Assembly: GCF_037975245.1 (NCBI RefSeq)
Contig: NC_092563.1
Coordinates: 9,907,001 to 9,971,000 of the forward strand
From: Apostichopus japonicus
Taxonomy: Eukaryota; Echinodermata; Holothuroidea; Aspidochirotida; Stichopodidae
Length of the DNA: 64,000 bases
Reading direction: 5' to 3'
Below are positions 37,801 through 52,800 of the stretch, in pieces (position 1 is the stretch's first letter; the number at the start of each line of letters is the position of its first letter). Made by a program: the position numbers and the translations under genes. The notes beneath the pieces are model-generated. The model saw only the letters and a list, made by a program, of their open reading frames with translations, ran no database searches and was not told the origin of the DNA.

Positions 37801-40800
37801 ATGAGCTGCTTAAAGGTAACTGTATGTGATTTAAATATTTGAATTCTTTACTTCCATCTCAGGTCCTTGGTTGGAGCAGGATTGAGCCAGTTTAAGTCTG
37901 TTACCTTGGGATTCTCACTTCCATTCTTTGAGAGGTTTCGGAATCCAGAGGACAGGTCAGTATATGAAATCATTAAAGGTTCATTCATGGCCATACCCTT
38001 ACAATACTGTTTTATTGTATCTTCTAACAATGAATTACAATGAGGCACAGTGCATTGTTTGTTTATATTGTACTGTTCCATTTGGGAGATGTTATATGAT
38101 ATCTTGAGAATGGCTAATCTTGCTCTAGGGGCCAATAAAGAGAATTAAAATTCATTAAAGAATGATTTAGCATTTCTCTTCTAAAGTGAAACTGAGTAAC
38201 CAGCTTGGTAGAAAAAAATTGAAATTGATTCTATGTAAGCAGCTTGCATCAGACTATTGTTAGAAAATTATGTATAACTCTTGCTATTCATTCTCAGGTA
38301 ACAAACTCCAACACATCCAATTGTATGTATGAATCCTAAAAATCACGTCCATTCCCAAGTGAAACTTGCTGGGCTGTACAAGCATTGACTGTTCAATCTT
38401 GCTGGACTTTGACTGTTCAGTCTTGCTGGACTTCCAAGCATTGACTGTTCAATCTTGCTAGACTTGACAAGCTTTGACTGTTCAGTCTTGCTGGACTTTC
38501 AGGCATTGACTGGTCAGTCTTGCTGGACTTCCAAGCATTGACTGTTCAATCTTGCTGGACTTTGACTGTTCAGTCTTGCTGGACTTCCAAGCATTGACTG
38601 TTCAATCTTGCTGGACTTGACAAGCTTTGACTGTTCAGTCTTGCTGGACTTCCAGCCATCGTCTTTTCAGTCTTGCTGGACTTGACAGGCATTGACTGTT
38701 CAGTCTTGCTGGTCTTTACAAGCAGTGTAGAAGGGAATGCAAGCAGCATATTGTACTGTCTGTATTATTTTCAAACATTAGATATTTTGAATGATGCAGT
38801 ATGCTAATGTTTGACATAAGGTCAGCAGTGAAGATTCTTTCTTTGCTTGCTTCAGACGTAATTTCATCTCCGCTGGTTCGGCGGCAGGAGTCGCCTCAGC
38901 ATTTGGTGCTCCGGTGGGGGGCCTCCTTTTTGCCATGGAGGAAGTTTCTTCATTTTGGAGTATGAAGTTGTCATGGCAAGTCTTTTTCAGCTGTATGGTA
39001 TCCACGGTGACCACTGATCTTTTCAACTCTGCCTTCAGCAGCTTTCGATACGACGGACAATTTGGTTTATTTAAGGCAGACAAGTACATATTATTTCAAG
39101 TAAGTGTCACCTGCTGACTGATATGTTCAGTACATGTGTGTGTATGTGATGGTTTGGCTTGTAAGTATTGGTATACAAATTCCCATAGAAAGAAGCTATC
39201 TAAGATGGTGAGTGGTCATATGATGTCAGCTGTTGTTAATGTACATGTTAACCGTGTTACTAAAATGATATCAAAAGACATTCTTTGTTGAACCTCATAC
39301 TTGATGATCACGCTAATGTGATAGAGAGAGAAAGGAGTCTTCTTTCTTTTTTTTGTGGATATCAAATGTTAATTGAATGCAAATAGAATTGAAAATCTTA
39401 CAACTTGTAAATTTATACAAAAACTCCATTTACAGTTTTGTTAAACTTCCTTTGGATTGTTTCTGCTATGTAACAACATTTGAAAGATTAGATCCTTAAA
39501 GACTTAAGTTTAGATCACAGTTGAACCTTTGAGTTGGTCAATATGAGAGATTATTGGTGGACAGGATCTGCTGTAGGAAATGTTGTAGGCAAAGACTGAC
39601 CAGTAAGTGCCTGTTTACTGTATGTCTTCCACTTGTAGGTTCGCAAGGGTCTCGATGTCAACATTATCATGTTTATTCCCACCGTCATCATTGGAATGAT
39701 TGGAGGCGTTCTAGGTGCTCTCTTTGTCTTTAGCAATCTTAAACTAGCTCGTGTCAGAAGAGCCCTCATTGCCAAATTTGAGAGTCCGTTGACGCAGAAA
39801 CTGTTCCGTTTACTCGAACCCTGTGTCATTATTGTGAGTACCACTTCTTAGATACATTTTTAGATATGTCAGTAATTTGAGGCACTTCTCTGTTGTGTTT
39901 TTTGTGTCGATGGGCTACAACTTGATTTAAAACTTTGCCCAAACACAGAGCAAGAATAAACTGCCTTTAAGTTTGGTCAGAGTTCCACTAAGGTGCTCAC
40001 ACCAGTTAGTTTATTTTGAAATAAATTCTTTGTTTGATTGAAAACTAACAGTATTTGAAGTTTTCACTCACATGAGAGGTAGTACTTTGTATTATGTACT
40101 GTAACTCCTAAAACCTTACTACTGTATAAACACCATACTAAAATATAAATGGAAGAGCTTTTTAATATATATGATAAGAAACCTGTGTCAAAACTTGAAG
40201 CATTTTGTTGAATTTGTTAATTACAACTGAAGTTTGTGTCTGTAATTGCTCTATTTTGTTAACACAGATATCTGAACTGATAATCAGATCATTGTAGTAT
40301 GAAGTGTTCAAAGACCTTGACTTGATTAGTTCTTCATCTTTAGGTGTTGGTGACCACTGGATCCATTTTCCTACCTGCTGCCTTTGACTGTAGCCCATAC
40401 ACATGTTACTATAGAGGGGAAACTGAAGCGTAAGTAATACTTAAAATTATATATTCAAAGATAATATATAAATATATATTATATATATTATATTATATAT
40501 AATATTATACATTTTATTATATATATTTATATCATTACATATATTTTATGATATATATTTTATTATATATACTTTATGATATATATTTAATTATAATATT
40601 ATATGATCTATTATCTATATATTATGTAATATATTATATATAATATATAGTATAATATATTCAAAGACTTCAATATTTTTTGTTACCTTCTGTTTAAATT
40701 GAAAGTATTTCATTTGATCTGTAGCTGGATACTACCTCTTTAAAGGACATTGTGTAAACACAAAATCTTAGGAAGCCTGTAACGAAACAAGGAATACATT

Positions 40801-43800
40801 ACTAATAATTGCTTGTGAAGTCTCCCTAAACCATCTCACAATAAATAAAGAGCAAAAGAACCAAACAACAGGAGAGAAAGAAGTGTTTGATTCTGATTAG
40901 AATGTAATTATTTTTATCCATAGCTAGTTTGATAAACATTTTTTTGGTTAGATGTTCGGTTTTATAGTTAATTCCCATGACATTGTTTATATCAAATGTT
41001 TGTGTACTGCTATAGGTTCACGTAACAGTATTTATGAAATATTTCGCTATTATATAAATGTCAATTGCATTTATATATCCACGAACCAAAAGTTTTGGTT
41101 CTGTTCCTAGATATCTTTCCTCATTGTTTTGTTAGCCGTTTGCTTGAAGAAGATAGGATGTTTAATATAGATATCATTTTGGTCCCTAGAAAGTCAATTT
41201 GTATTAATTCTTGTTTTTCCTTGTTTTTTTCTTTCTTTCTCATCTTCAGGCCTGTAAACAAAGGTCTTAGCCCACAGTGTCTTGATTCCAATACAACAGC
41301 TTATACAGAAAAATCTGTAAGCTACTACACATGTCCACAGACCAATAGCGACTATAATAAAACTTTTAATCAAGGTAAATATATAGCTGAATGAATGAAT
41401 TTTACAAAGTAGGAGTAAATGACATTACCATGGTAAAAGAGGAATAGACACTTCTTTAAAAAAAATATATAAAAAATCGATTTGAGGATGCCTTGAATTC
41501 AGACTGAATAGATAGCCTAGGGACATTTTATTTAAGTACAAATAGACAACAAGATGAAAGGTAACAGAAGAACATTGTCATAGTTACTTGATATCATTTA
41601 TTGATCATGCCCTGTGACTAAAATATATGATACAGCATGAACCCTCTATTGGGCCAAAATTAACCACCTTGAAGCAACTGTATCTAGGATCAAGGAGAAG
41701 ATATATCAAGGTGGGGATTTCAAACGGTAGCATGAAATAATTTTGTTCTCTCTGTGAGTGTCACATTATGAGTCATTGGAAAATGCATTTATAGAATTTG
41801 GGATGACCTAATGTACTGTAGTAAACTCCCCTAAACACTCTTTTGCTAATAACTTTGGTTATCCCTCTACATAAAGTTTCCTTGCTGTCTGTCCTATATA
41901 TGTTGTATTCTTTGCTTTCCTTTGTCACACAGTTGCCACTCTCCTCTTTGTTACGGGGGAGGAAGCCATTCACCATCTCTTCTCCCGGGAGACTCATTGG
42001 GAGTTTACATACCTGCCTCTGTTTACTGTCCTCATCTTCTATTTCATCTTGGCCTGTTGGTCTTGTGGTCCATCCATCTCTGCTGGTCTTGTCGTGCCCA
42101 TGTTGTGAGTATCCTCCCAATGTCTGTTAAGAGAATGCTGAACTACTGTCAACTCTACAGTGTGCTCACTTAATGCTCATATTGATACTGCGTACTTGCC
42201 ATTGTCATACACCGGATGTTTATGTCATACTGATTCCATTTCTCCATGTGAATAGGGTTCAATTGATACATCAAGTACAATTGTTGATCCAGTTACTCCT
42301 ACTGCTTGTGTGACATGTGCTGATAGGGCAATGAATTGATAAGTTAAAATCAGGCTTGATTCTATATAGATACCCTTGCCATTTTAGCTATGTGTTGTAG
42401 AAGAAGAGTTTGGTTTGAGAGCCATTACTGGTTGATGTATGCTTACCAATGGGTTACATTAATATGATTGCTGGTTGGGTAATGATTCGTTATTTTGTTG
42501 AATTGTTGAGCTATCCTCACAAGCCATTGCTGGTTGATTTATCCTAACTATTAGGGTTACATTAATATGATTGCTTGTTGGGTGATGTTTGGTTATCTAG
42601 TTGAATTGTTGAGCTATCCTCACTTATTGACTTACTTTTGAGAGCCATTGCTGGTTGATTTATGCTTACTATTGGGGTTACACTAATATGATCACTGGTT
42701 GGGTAATGTTTGGTTATTGAGTTGAATTGTTGACTTACTTTGGAGAGCCATTGCTGGTTGATTTATGCTTACCACCGGGTTACATTAATATGATTGCTTG
42801 TTGGGTGATGTTTGGTTATCTAGTTGAATTGTTGAGCTATCCTCACTTATTGACTTACTTTTAAGAGCCATTGCTGGTTGATTTATGCTTACCACTGGGG
42901 TTACATTGATATGCTTGCTGGTTGAGTGAAGTTTGGTTGTTGAGTTACTCTTGTTAATGGAATAATGCTTGACAGTTCAGTTGTGATTGGTATGTGAGTT
43001 ACTGTACATGGATAGCTGTAGCTTTCTCTTACTGACTTACCTTACTCTGTTGTACAAGCATCACACCTACACAAAATTATGTGAGATAATTGCATAGTGA
43101 ACTGACGCAAGTGTTACTTACTTTAATTTCAATTGACCACAAAGTAACCACTACAGTATCAACTTTGGATACACTTGTTCTATTTTGTAAGATTATTCTG
43201 ACACACATTGTCTGTGAGTTAAGTTCCCAGTAGTGACCATGTGCTCTGCTCTTATCACCTTTCATCCTCTTTGTCTTATAGGTACATTGGTGCCTTATAC
43301 GGTCGAATAATCGGTCTAACGATGGTATCCATGTTTGGTGTCAAAGATGTTGAACAGGATGAATATTGGGCGTGGATGGACCCTGGAGCATTTGCCCTCA
43401 TCGGTGCAGCGTCCTTTTTCGGTGGAGTTTCACGGCTGACGATGTCCTTAACAGTCATTATGGTACGTAAGGTAGATTGCTGAATGGCCATGATAGCAAG
43501 TTTGTGTTTGCTCTGCAAGGTGAATTTAGGCAGTGGCCTAGATCTATCAAATATTAAAAGCTTCAGGTGTGTTACACACAAATATGCACTCCCTTTAACG
43601 TCTGCATAAGTTGAATATTTGACCAGTGCAGTGGAGTGTACTCCCTGTAAAAGATACCTCCAATACTAACCTGTGCAAAGGAATATACAGATTCATTTAT
43701 TCCTCTTCGCTAATCAGTTAACATGTTGAAAGAAAGAAATTTTGAGCAAACTGATTTATTTAACTTGATTTGATGACTAGTGGTTGATGACTGTGTGGTT

Positions 43801-46800
43801 TCAGTAGGTACAACAACACCCATTTTAACAGTTTGCCATTGGTTAAGAATCATCTGCAGTTTCAAGCCTCCATTTTTTATAATGTTCTCCTCGTTATAAA
43901 ACTTCTCCTGTCGTAAAAGAAATTGCTAATAATTTTCCTATCTTTGCTGCATCACTGGGCCAAAGCATGATAGCATTTCAATAAAGAACAAGAAAATCAA
44001 AGATGGAAACATTAGTAAAGAGGCGTAGATCGTGGCGTACAAATTCCTTCCAAGCTTTGCTCATGTTTATGTAGTAGTAGTGTATGAGATTTTACAAGTC
44101 TGCTGCCGCAGCTGTATTTTAATGCTATATGTTAATGCTTGATTTACATAAACTGATCCCATTATAATGAATCTGTGCTATTTTATGATCTGATTACTTT
44201 TGTGATGTTCACAGATGGAGATTACTAACGACGTACAGTTTCTGTTACCAATCATGGTAGCCATCATGACTGCTAAGTGGGTCGGCGATCTCTTCACTCA
44301 CCCTCTGTACCATGCTCTGCTAGAAGTCAAATGTATTCCATTCTTAGACTCAGAACCAGTCATAATGCATGCCAAGAAAAAGTGAGTCCAAGTAACACCC
44401 TTGTTGTTACCTTTGTGGGAAAAGGTTGCCTTCTGAAAGGTGATCAGTATTGTTTTCAAGTAAAGTTCAGAGGTAAAACCTGGTCAACCAATGGGCAGAG
44501 TTTATGTCTTCATTTCTGCCTTCCTCAGAGCAGTTCTCCTCTGTGGACAATAGAATGTCAATTTTCACCCTACCTAATGTCACAGAATGAATTTGCATAT
44601 CAGAATCCAAAAGGAAATACTTATTTGAGGTTTTCTAGCATTATGTAGCATGCTACCATTTAGCATTCAGTATTCATAAACTGTGAAGTTATTCATTACA
44701 TTTGAAGTACTTCTGTTTATTGTACATATTTGTCGTAAATAACCATAATAATGATGGCTATGAGTCATCCTCCCCTCCCCCCCCCCCTGCATTTAGCCAC
44801 AAAGTGTGTAGAATAAATCAAAATTAAACGATTTAACTATTTTTGGTTTCAGTATTACATGCATTGTTTGTTTCACATAATGATTAACAGAGACTACACT
44901 GTAGTCTTCTTCAGTGATTTGAAATAATTTAATAATTTACTTGTAAGACATGACAAGAGATATATTTGTCTTGTGTATTTTCTCAGTGTCAACTTGGAAT
45001 TGTTTACGGCACGTCAAGCCATGGCGACTCCTCCTGTTATGGTGCACCCTCGAGAGAGTGTCCGTCGACTGTCCAATCTCCTGATACACACAAAGCACGG
45101 TGGATATCCAATGGTTCCAGGCAGTGATGCTCCAGAGAAGAAAGACAAATTCATGGGCATTATTACAAGGTACCGTACTTGATGATGCATTAATTGCTTT
45201 TGTTTCTATGATTTGTTTTAGTATCAAAGGTTGAAGGAAAGAAGTAACATCTCTGAAATTTTGATGACTAAACTTAACCTCAGTAGCTAATTTTAATTCA
45301 ACATTAATGTCATTTCTGAGCAAGAAATTTGACTTAGTTGAATCTTTCGCAGTGGCTATCATCTGATGAAAGATATATCGAAATGTTTGTTTTAAAATTT
45401 CTGTCGTAGGCCTGGAAGGTTGTGATTTGTGATCACTGGCTGGCCAAAGTTTCATGGGATTTCAGTCAGGAGTCATCCACTATTTTCTTATCTGAAATGG
45501 CCCTCCAAAGTGTAAAAAAAGTAGCTGACATTGTGAAATGGATAGCCACCCGACGATGAAATGTCAGTTACAAATAACAAGGCATCAACAACTTGCATGT
45601 GATTGCTAATAGCATAAACATATTCTTAACAAATTATGATTATGATTATTATTCAATATTCAATTTGTTTATTCATTTATTTAAAGCTGATTAGCTAGTC
45701 ATTGACTCTTTAACATGACTGTGGTATCACCACTGCTGGTGTCATCATTGCCTGACCTTAATCTTTTGATAAAAATATGTCTCAACAGAGATTTCACAGT
45801 CATGCTATCCACAAAACATTTTCTCTTACTTTTCTTCCTTGCCTTTGAAGAAGTGTCATGTATGTTCAAAGTCCCTACGTTGAAACATTATCTTAGTTTC
45901 TCAAGGTTTTTGTATTATCAATGGATCTGAGTTGTTATTTATCGAAAAAAATGGAAAGTTTGAAATTCTGTTACTTCAGGGATGTTTCTCAACACAATCA
46001 CCTGTATCTGACTTGAAAACACACAGCACATGAGCTACAGAGAAATCACATATTTTTCTTTTCAGTTGTTCCTTTAATGAAGAAAACGAAATTTCTCTCA
46101 GAAAAATGATTGTTTGTGAGACATATAGTCATACTTTCATTTGAGTGTCAATCCAGCATTCAAAGGCGCAATTTTACTAATAATTACAAATATTTCAAAA
46201 TGGAAGTATAACTTGTACATGATCATTTGCTTGATGACATCATGGGTCACTGACTATGATTCTATTGTAGTCTGTTACTAGTGAATCCCCTTTACTGTTT
46301 GGCATGGAATTGAAGGCTAACTTGAATCCAAACTCTATAGCCCACAGTTTTCATAATTGGTTTCTGCTGATTCACAGCAATGTACAGCCTATTCAAGTAT
46401 GGCTCCCTGGTCCAACTTGTGACTTCTAAGAAGGTGAATTGCTCCCAAGATTTTGAGTTTTACAGTAGTCACTGTGTTATACGAAAGGGATGTTGTTTTG
46501 GTAGAGGGGTTATTATTTAGCACAATGAACTTTGCAAGGTTATTTTCTTCAGACACTTTTGGATGATTTGTTTAAACCAGCTTTGCTTATTTGTTTGCCA
46601 AAGTTTGGTTCTTGCTAGAAGCAAAGGAACCTTAAGCAGTCATGTTAGCGTGTGTGTGCGTCTGTGACACTTACTTGGCTCTGCGATTACTCAACAACAA
46701 AGTGATGGATATTACATATTTGCTGTGTAGATGTATTATAGTGAGACAGTGCACCGTATTGTTGTTGGCAGTGACCTTATGAATATTAATGAGGTTGTAG

Positions 46801-49800
46801 GGTCAAACGTAAAAATCTTTACATTGCAATAACTCTGCAACCTGAAGTCGGATTGTAGCCTAACTTGCTATGCAGTTGTTGGTTAATAGCTGGTACATGT
46901 AGGCCTAAATTGTTGGGACCATTTGAGCTCCAAAAAATGCCCGGACCATTTTTGGACCGGGTGGGTTCAGATTTTATTTCCACCTCAAATGAATATTTTG
47001 GGACACAATCATTGGGCCAAAAGTTGCGGGACCCAATATTTCTGGGACCATTTGGGCCCACATTTTGGGGGCTCAATTTTTGGGCAGCAAGTATATTTTT
47101 GAACCAGTTGGTATTGGCCAAATATGTTTGGGACCTTTTAGGTGCAAAATTTTATCAGGCCCAACATTATTGCTGAGGGGCCAAAATTTTAAAATTGCAA
47201 CATCCCTACAACCTTAAAATCAGCTGGTACATGTTGGTCTAAATATTTCTTATAGAGTGACAGCTTTGGAACCTTCCCATTTGTGTGTAGTTGATACTAT
47301 GCATTCAGTTTATCAACTGTGATATTGGGTGATGACATACAACACTTAATATTCCACATACAAAGGAACCATAGTACACGTTGGGCTCTTGTTCAAAACC
47401 TTTTGAGAAGTACTCAAATTTTCACGCCAGTTGATCAAACTAAGGTAGCCTTCTAGACGTTTTCATAAAAAAGAAATTTATTTGTAATGATTCCATTCAA
47501 TTATAAACATTTCAAGGTTAAAACAGGTTTGCACACCATCAGCACACAAAATGTATATAATACCGTTCCCAAATTTTTCACATGTTCTCCCTACTTTGAA
47601 ATAAACTTGGCCAATCCAGCTGGAAAAAAAAACAGCACTGTGAATGGATTTTCACCAGAGTCAGCTCAAAATGTAGTTATTAGCTTCAATATAGTTAAAA
47701 TAATATAGAACTGTTAGCAAACTACTTATCCACTATAGAGCCTGTGTAATAGAATGTGTAAAAGTAAGTTAGCCTGACGTTTCGATCCTAGCAGGATCTT
47801 CTTCAAAGGCTAAATGACAAGTAACATAACAGAAGGGACAAAAAAATGCACAGAAGGGACTTCTGTGCATGTTTTTGTCAATATAGTTAGCAGTGAGAAT
47901 GATGCTATTACCACATGTCAATATCACAATTAACCACATATTTTTAATATAATATATTGTAACTGGCTATCACTAGTGCAGTAATATTTGTACGAGAAGT
48001 CACTAAATTTCTCTCTCTTGCTTACTTTTCCAAAGCATTAACTTCTTGTTATTTATGAATTTAACATTAATATGGCCAAGAAGTGATTTCAGATACTTTT
48101 TTCTTATATTGCTCAGTCATAATGTTAATTTAGCCAGCAATTGGGAAATGGTCTTGTTCTAGTACTGATGCAGCATTCAAACTACTTGTAAAGCATTGAA
48201 ACAGTAAATTGGCTGGTACTTGTGTATCTTTAAGTCATAACTTCAACGAGGAGTCTATTTGTTTTATATTATGCTTTATTTCATCTTAGAGTTGAGTTGG
48301 AGATACTGCTTCTAAATGAGCAACTTTTTGAAACAACAACAGAGGAACCTGATCATGAACCGGAAATTAACGCATTAGATTACCAAAAGGTAAGCCAAGT
48401 CCTGCCTTGTTGCCTCTAACACCAGACTCATCCAAGTTACAAGTGTAATGTTCAGGGTTTGGTTTACCCAGGAAGAAACTGGAAGAAACATGTTTTTTTC
48501 TGGAAGAAACTTGAGACTTGTTTTCTATAAATTGTAAGTAAAGCTGACACTGGGTAAAGAACAGTTTAACAATTAGGAAACATACATTCTTTAACAAATG
48601 AAGAACCCCACTGGGAAAATGTTAACTGGAAATTTGGTCTGTCTGTCAATGTTTTCAAATGATCTAAACACCAAGTACTTTCATCTGTATGTGAAATCAC
48701 AATGGACAGTTTTACATTGTTATAGCTTCTTTGTCCTTGTCCAATTTTTGCAAGTTGTCAGTTTACACCCAGTCTTCTTATTTTACACCCTAAGAGTAAG
48801 TGATATTAAGGGTAGGCAGGCACAAAGCATCATTAGTTCAGTTCCTTAGATGGACGAAAAAATCTGTGGGAAGAAATATGATACTTATGACATCTAGACT
48901 AACATGTTTACATTGATTACAAATTTGTGAATGAAAAATGTTCTTGAATGTCGTCCAATGGTGCTCAGTTGCAGATGGACATGATTGGGATGAGTTGTTA
49001 GAATTTGTAAGACAATGGATTAACATTAACATTCAGGTCTGCACTGAGGAAGACAACAACATCAATTTGGCCTTAAAGGAGCAGTCCAGAGATTGAGCAT
49101 AATTTAAGGCTGGTGATCTTGAAACCCAAAATAGCTACATAAACAATTACTTACCCTCAAATATTTTTTTTTCTTTTCATGGGCCATAACATATTAAAAC
49201 TAAAGAGGAATGTGCAACCGTAACAGACTGCCTTCGGAAGTGTGAGTCATTATATAATGATAATGATATTAATTGAAATTTAACCGCACAAATGATTATT
49301 TTTCATCCTCTGTATTAAGAATTATTCCTCTTTTTCTCTCCTAGTTGCAACTGATTGAGAAAGTACAAGATGTGAACAGACTTGATGAGTTAATCGTATC
49401 TTACGCTGAGAACCCGATGTACGATAACATCTTCATCAATTTGGTGAGTAGAATTCTTCTAATAGGAGAGTCATCAAAAGTCGATTCAAAGTTCTCCCTT
49501 AACTACCCAGAAAGCGATTTTATTGTTCATCAGTAATGCTTGCTAATATGGTTTAAAACAGATTGGCAAAATTGGTCCAATAATGCATGCTTACTTTATA
49601 AACATTTTAATACAGTGCATGCCCACCCTTATAGCAGTTTACCTGGCTCTCATATTGTAAATATGAGTAAAACTAACAAATGGAAAGTGACTGGGAAATT
49701 ATAAACAAACTTGAGAGAAGCAAAGAAATTGATGTTTGGCCGCAGCAGGGTGCAAACCAATGACCAGCTCAGGGTTACGATTCCTGCACTCTACCAACCA

Positions 49801-52800
49801 AGCTATCCAGCCCCTGAGTTGGTGGTGACCCCCATATTGGGAATCCTGGAGGTGCCAGTGATAAGTTTCATATTCTCAATGAAAATCAATTTGGTTTTCG
49901 CCCTGGCCACTCTACAGAACTTGCTTTGGTCAATGCAGTGGATAAAATTCATAGTGCTCTTGATTCGGGTGATAATTGTATTGGTGTTTTCTTAGACCTT
50001 TCCAAAGCATTCGATACCATCGATCATGGAATTCTTCTGAGGAAATTATCACATTACGGTATTAGAGGTCTAGCTCTTTCTCTCATTTCAAGTTATTTGT
50101 TTAACAGGCCACAGTATGTTTCTTTTTCTGGAATCAATTCTGATAATCGTTCAGTTAAGTGCGGAGTTCCTCATGGGTCTATATTAGGTCCACTTCTTTT
50201 TATAATTTACGTAAATGATATTTGCAACGTCTCTACAAATTGCTCGATTGTCCTTTTTGCTGATGACACTAATATTTTTTTCTCTGACAGCAATGTAGAA
50301 ACTCTTAAAGTAACCATATGTAATGAATTAAATGCGTTTTATGATTGGTTTTCTGCTAACAAACTGTCTTTGAATATTGATAAAACAAATTATGTGGTAT
50401 TTGGAAACTCCTCTAGAACATTAAATGCTGATTTATATATGCATGGTATTTGCCTTAAAAGAGTCGATAATATTAAATTTCTTGGTGTGTATATTGACTC
50501 TCAGCTCTCTTGGAAAGTCCATATCAATCATGTTTGTAAACAAGTTTCTAGAGGTGTAGGTATTTTATCTAAGTTAAAATATACTTTTCCAAGGAAAATT
50601 CTGAGATCTATTTACTAAGTATTATATTTCCTCATCTATCGTACTGCTCTTCAGTTTGGTCTGGTACCTTCAATACTAACCTTAATAAGCTTGTCATTCT
50701 CCAAAAACGGGCTGTGAGGCACATGACGTCTTCAGCGCCACGTGATAATACCAGTCATTTATTCTCCTCCTTGAACGTGCTCAAGTTCACTGATATCATT
50801 TCTTTAAATGTTCTTACGTTTACTTACCGTGCTATGAACAATCTGCTTCCAAATTCTTTTTCTACCTTTTATACAATTGGTCACTCTATTCACAATTATA
50901 ATACTAGACAAGCTGGTCATTTGCGTGCTTCTTTTTGTCGTAATTCAAAGAGCATGCAAAGCCTCCGTTATCGTTCTATTTCTATGTGGAACAATCTTCA
51001 TATTAACTTGAAATCTTATACTTCCGTGGTTTCGTTCAGAAAGCCTTTATTGATTGTATCCGTTGTAAGGGGTGGGAGTAGGTGGTGGTGGTTGGGGGGG
51101 GGGTAGTGTTATTTGTCTTGTGTTAAGGCCATCTGTTTTTTTTTGGAGGGGGGGGGTTTCTTCTTTTTTTTAGGTGTTAAGGTTTTCCATTTTCTTTGAT
51201 GGGAGTACTCTATTCGATTAAGCCCACAAGGTTCCTTTCACATATTTACTTATTTGCAGTTATATTGTCTTGTTCACCTTGTATTACTATGTGTTAAAGC
51301 AATAAATTAAATCAAATTAAATCAAGCCACAGTACATTGTGTACTGTGGAAACAACTAGTTCAAGTGAATACAATTAGAAAGAGATAAGGAAAGGTACTG
51401 AAAGAGAAATTTGGCTCTTATGCATAAATTAAAGTAAAACTTAAACAATGATGGAAATTGGCAGGGAAAATAATAATGAAACTTGACACAGACCTTGGGA
51501 TTACATACCTGATACCTGACCTAGCAATATCTGTTGGTAAGATGGGCATTACTATTAGTACATGTAACATCTTTAGTATGAAACAGCAGATTAAAGTATG
51601 CTTTATACAACTGTGGCCTGAGCTAGTAATATCTGTCGGTCAGATGGGCATTACTATTAGTACAGTGTTACATCTTTAGTATAAAACAGCAGATTAAAGT
51701 ATGCTTTATACAACTGTGGCCTGAGCTAGTAATATCTGTTGGTCAGATGGGCATTACTATTAGTACAGTGTTTACATCTTTAGTATAAAACAGCTGATTA
51801 AAGTATGCTTTATACAACTGTGGCCTGAACTAGTAATATCTGTCGGTCAGATGGGCATTACTATTAGTACAGTGTTACATCTTTAGTATGAAACAGCTGA
51901 TTAAAGTATGCTTTATACAACTGTGGCCTGAGCTAGTAATATCTGTCGGTCAGATGGGCATTACTATTAGTACAGTGTTACATCTTTAGTATAAAACAGC
52001 AGATGGGCCATTCTCTGGAAAATGAAACTGGCATGAAAAAATTAAAGTGTTCAGCAGGACCAAATGCTATACTTTTTGTTTTAGAGGGATTCCTCAAGTT
52101 TTCTGTTTCATATTTTTTTCATTAAGATTACAACCATAACATACTAATTTGCATAAATTTGCATTATTTTAAGTTGTAGCCAAAATTTGTAGTTTATAAC
52201 TGTATATTTGTTTTTTCTACATGAGTATCTAGAAATAATATTTCAGTTATCAACTGTCACATGGAGGCAGTTATACATGGGTTCATTTATATCATTCCTA
52301 AAGCAGAGGTTTCTGATCTTAAATTCTTCGTTAATAATGGGTGCTAATTAGCATAACTTTGATGTCACACACGTGACCAAAATAACACAAAAGTTTTTGT
52401 AAAAAGTAACTGACGTGCCTTATGATGTCCACACTTGATATGCAACCGTTCTTGGTACAGACTGTTAGTTCTGCAAAATATCCAGTCAAATAATTATTCC
52501 TACGATTAATTAATAGCCTCTTATTAGTCGTCACACACGTGACCGATGGTCACGTGTGTGACATTTATCCATTGAAATGCAGAATGTCACACACATGACC
52601 AAAAAATGTCACACACGTGACCCTCCAAGTAATGGCAGTAAAACTGTTTTAAAGTAATTCCTATGGAATATCAACATCAGTGCTGTTCTTTGGTCATTAC
52701 TAGAGTCACATTTGCACTGCAAAAATTGCATATTATGGACTGAAAATTCAGAATGTCACACACGTGACCCAACAATGTCACACACGTGACCGGATTTTTT

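Larger units (their letters stand above)
45170..48289 (+). other. Exchanger intron 13
   Basis: A 3.1-kb intron. It holds a quasi-repetitive block of GGGACC/TTTTGGG words at about 46910-47180 and the repeat end at about 47680-47880 with a hammerhead-like motif. The remainder is unremarkable AT-rich DNA. Confidence 0.6.

Noticed and set aside
44937-45455. 172-codon reverse-strand open frame
   Set aside because: It overlaps exchanger exon 13 and its intron on the opposite strand, and shows no recognisable domain.
46819-47121. 100-codon reverse-strand frame rich in Asn and Pro
   Set aside because: It reflects the quasi-repetitive block in intron 13 and has no known domain.
49926-50618. Host gene with reverse transcriptase domain
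   Set aside because: The frame lacks its 5' half, has a frameshift after 50618 and ends in a LINE-type 3' repeat, so it is a dead retrotransposon copy.
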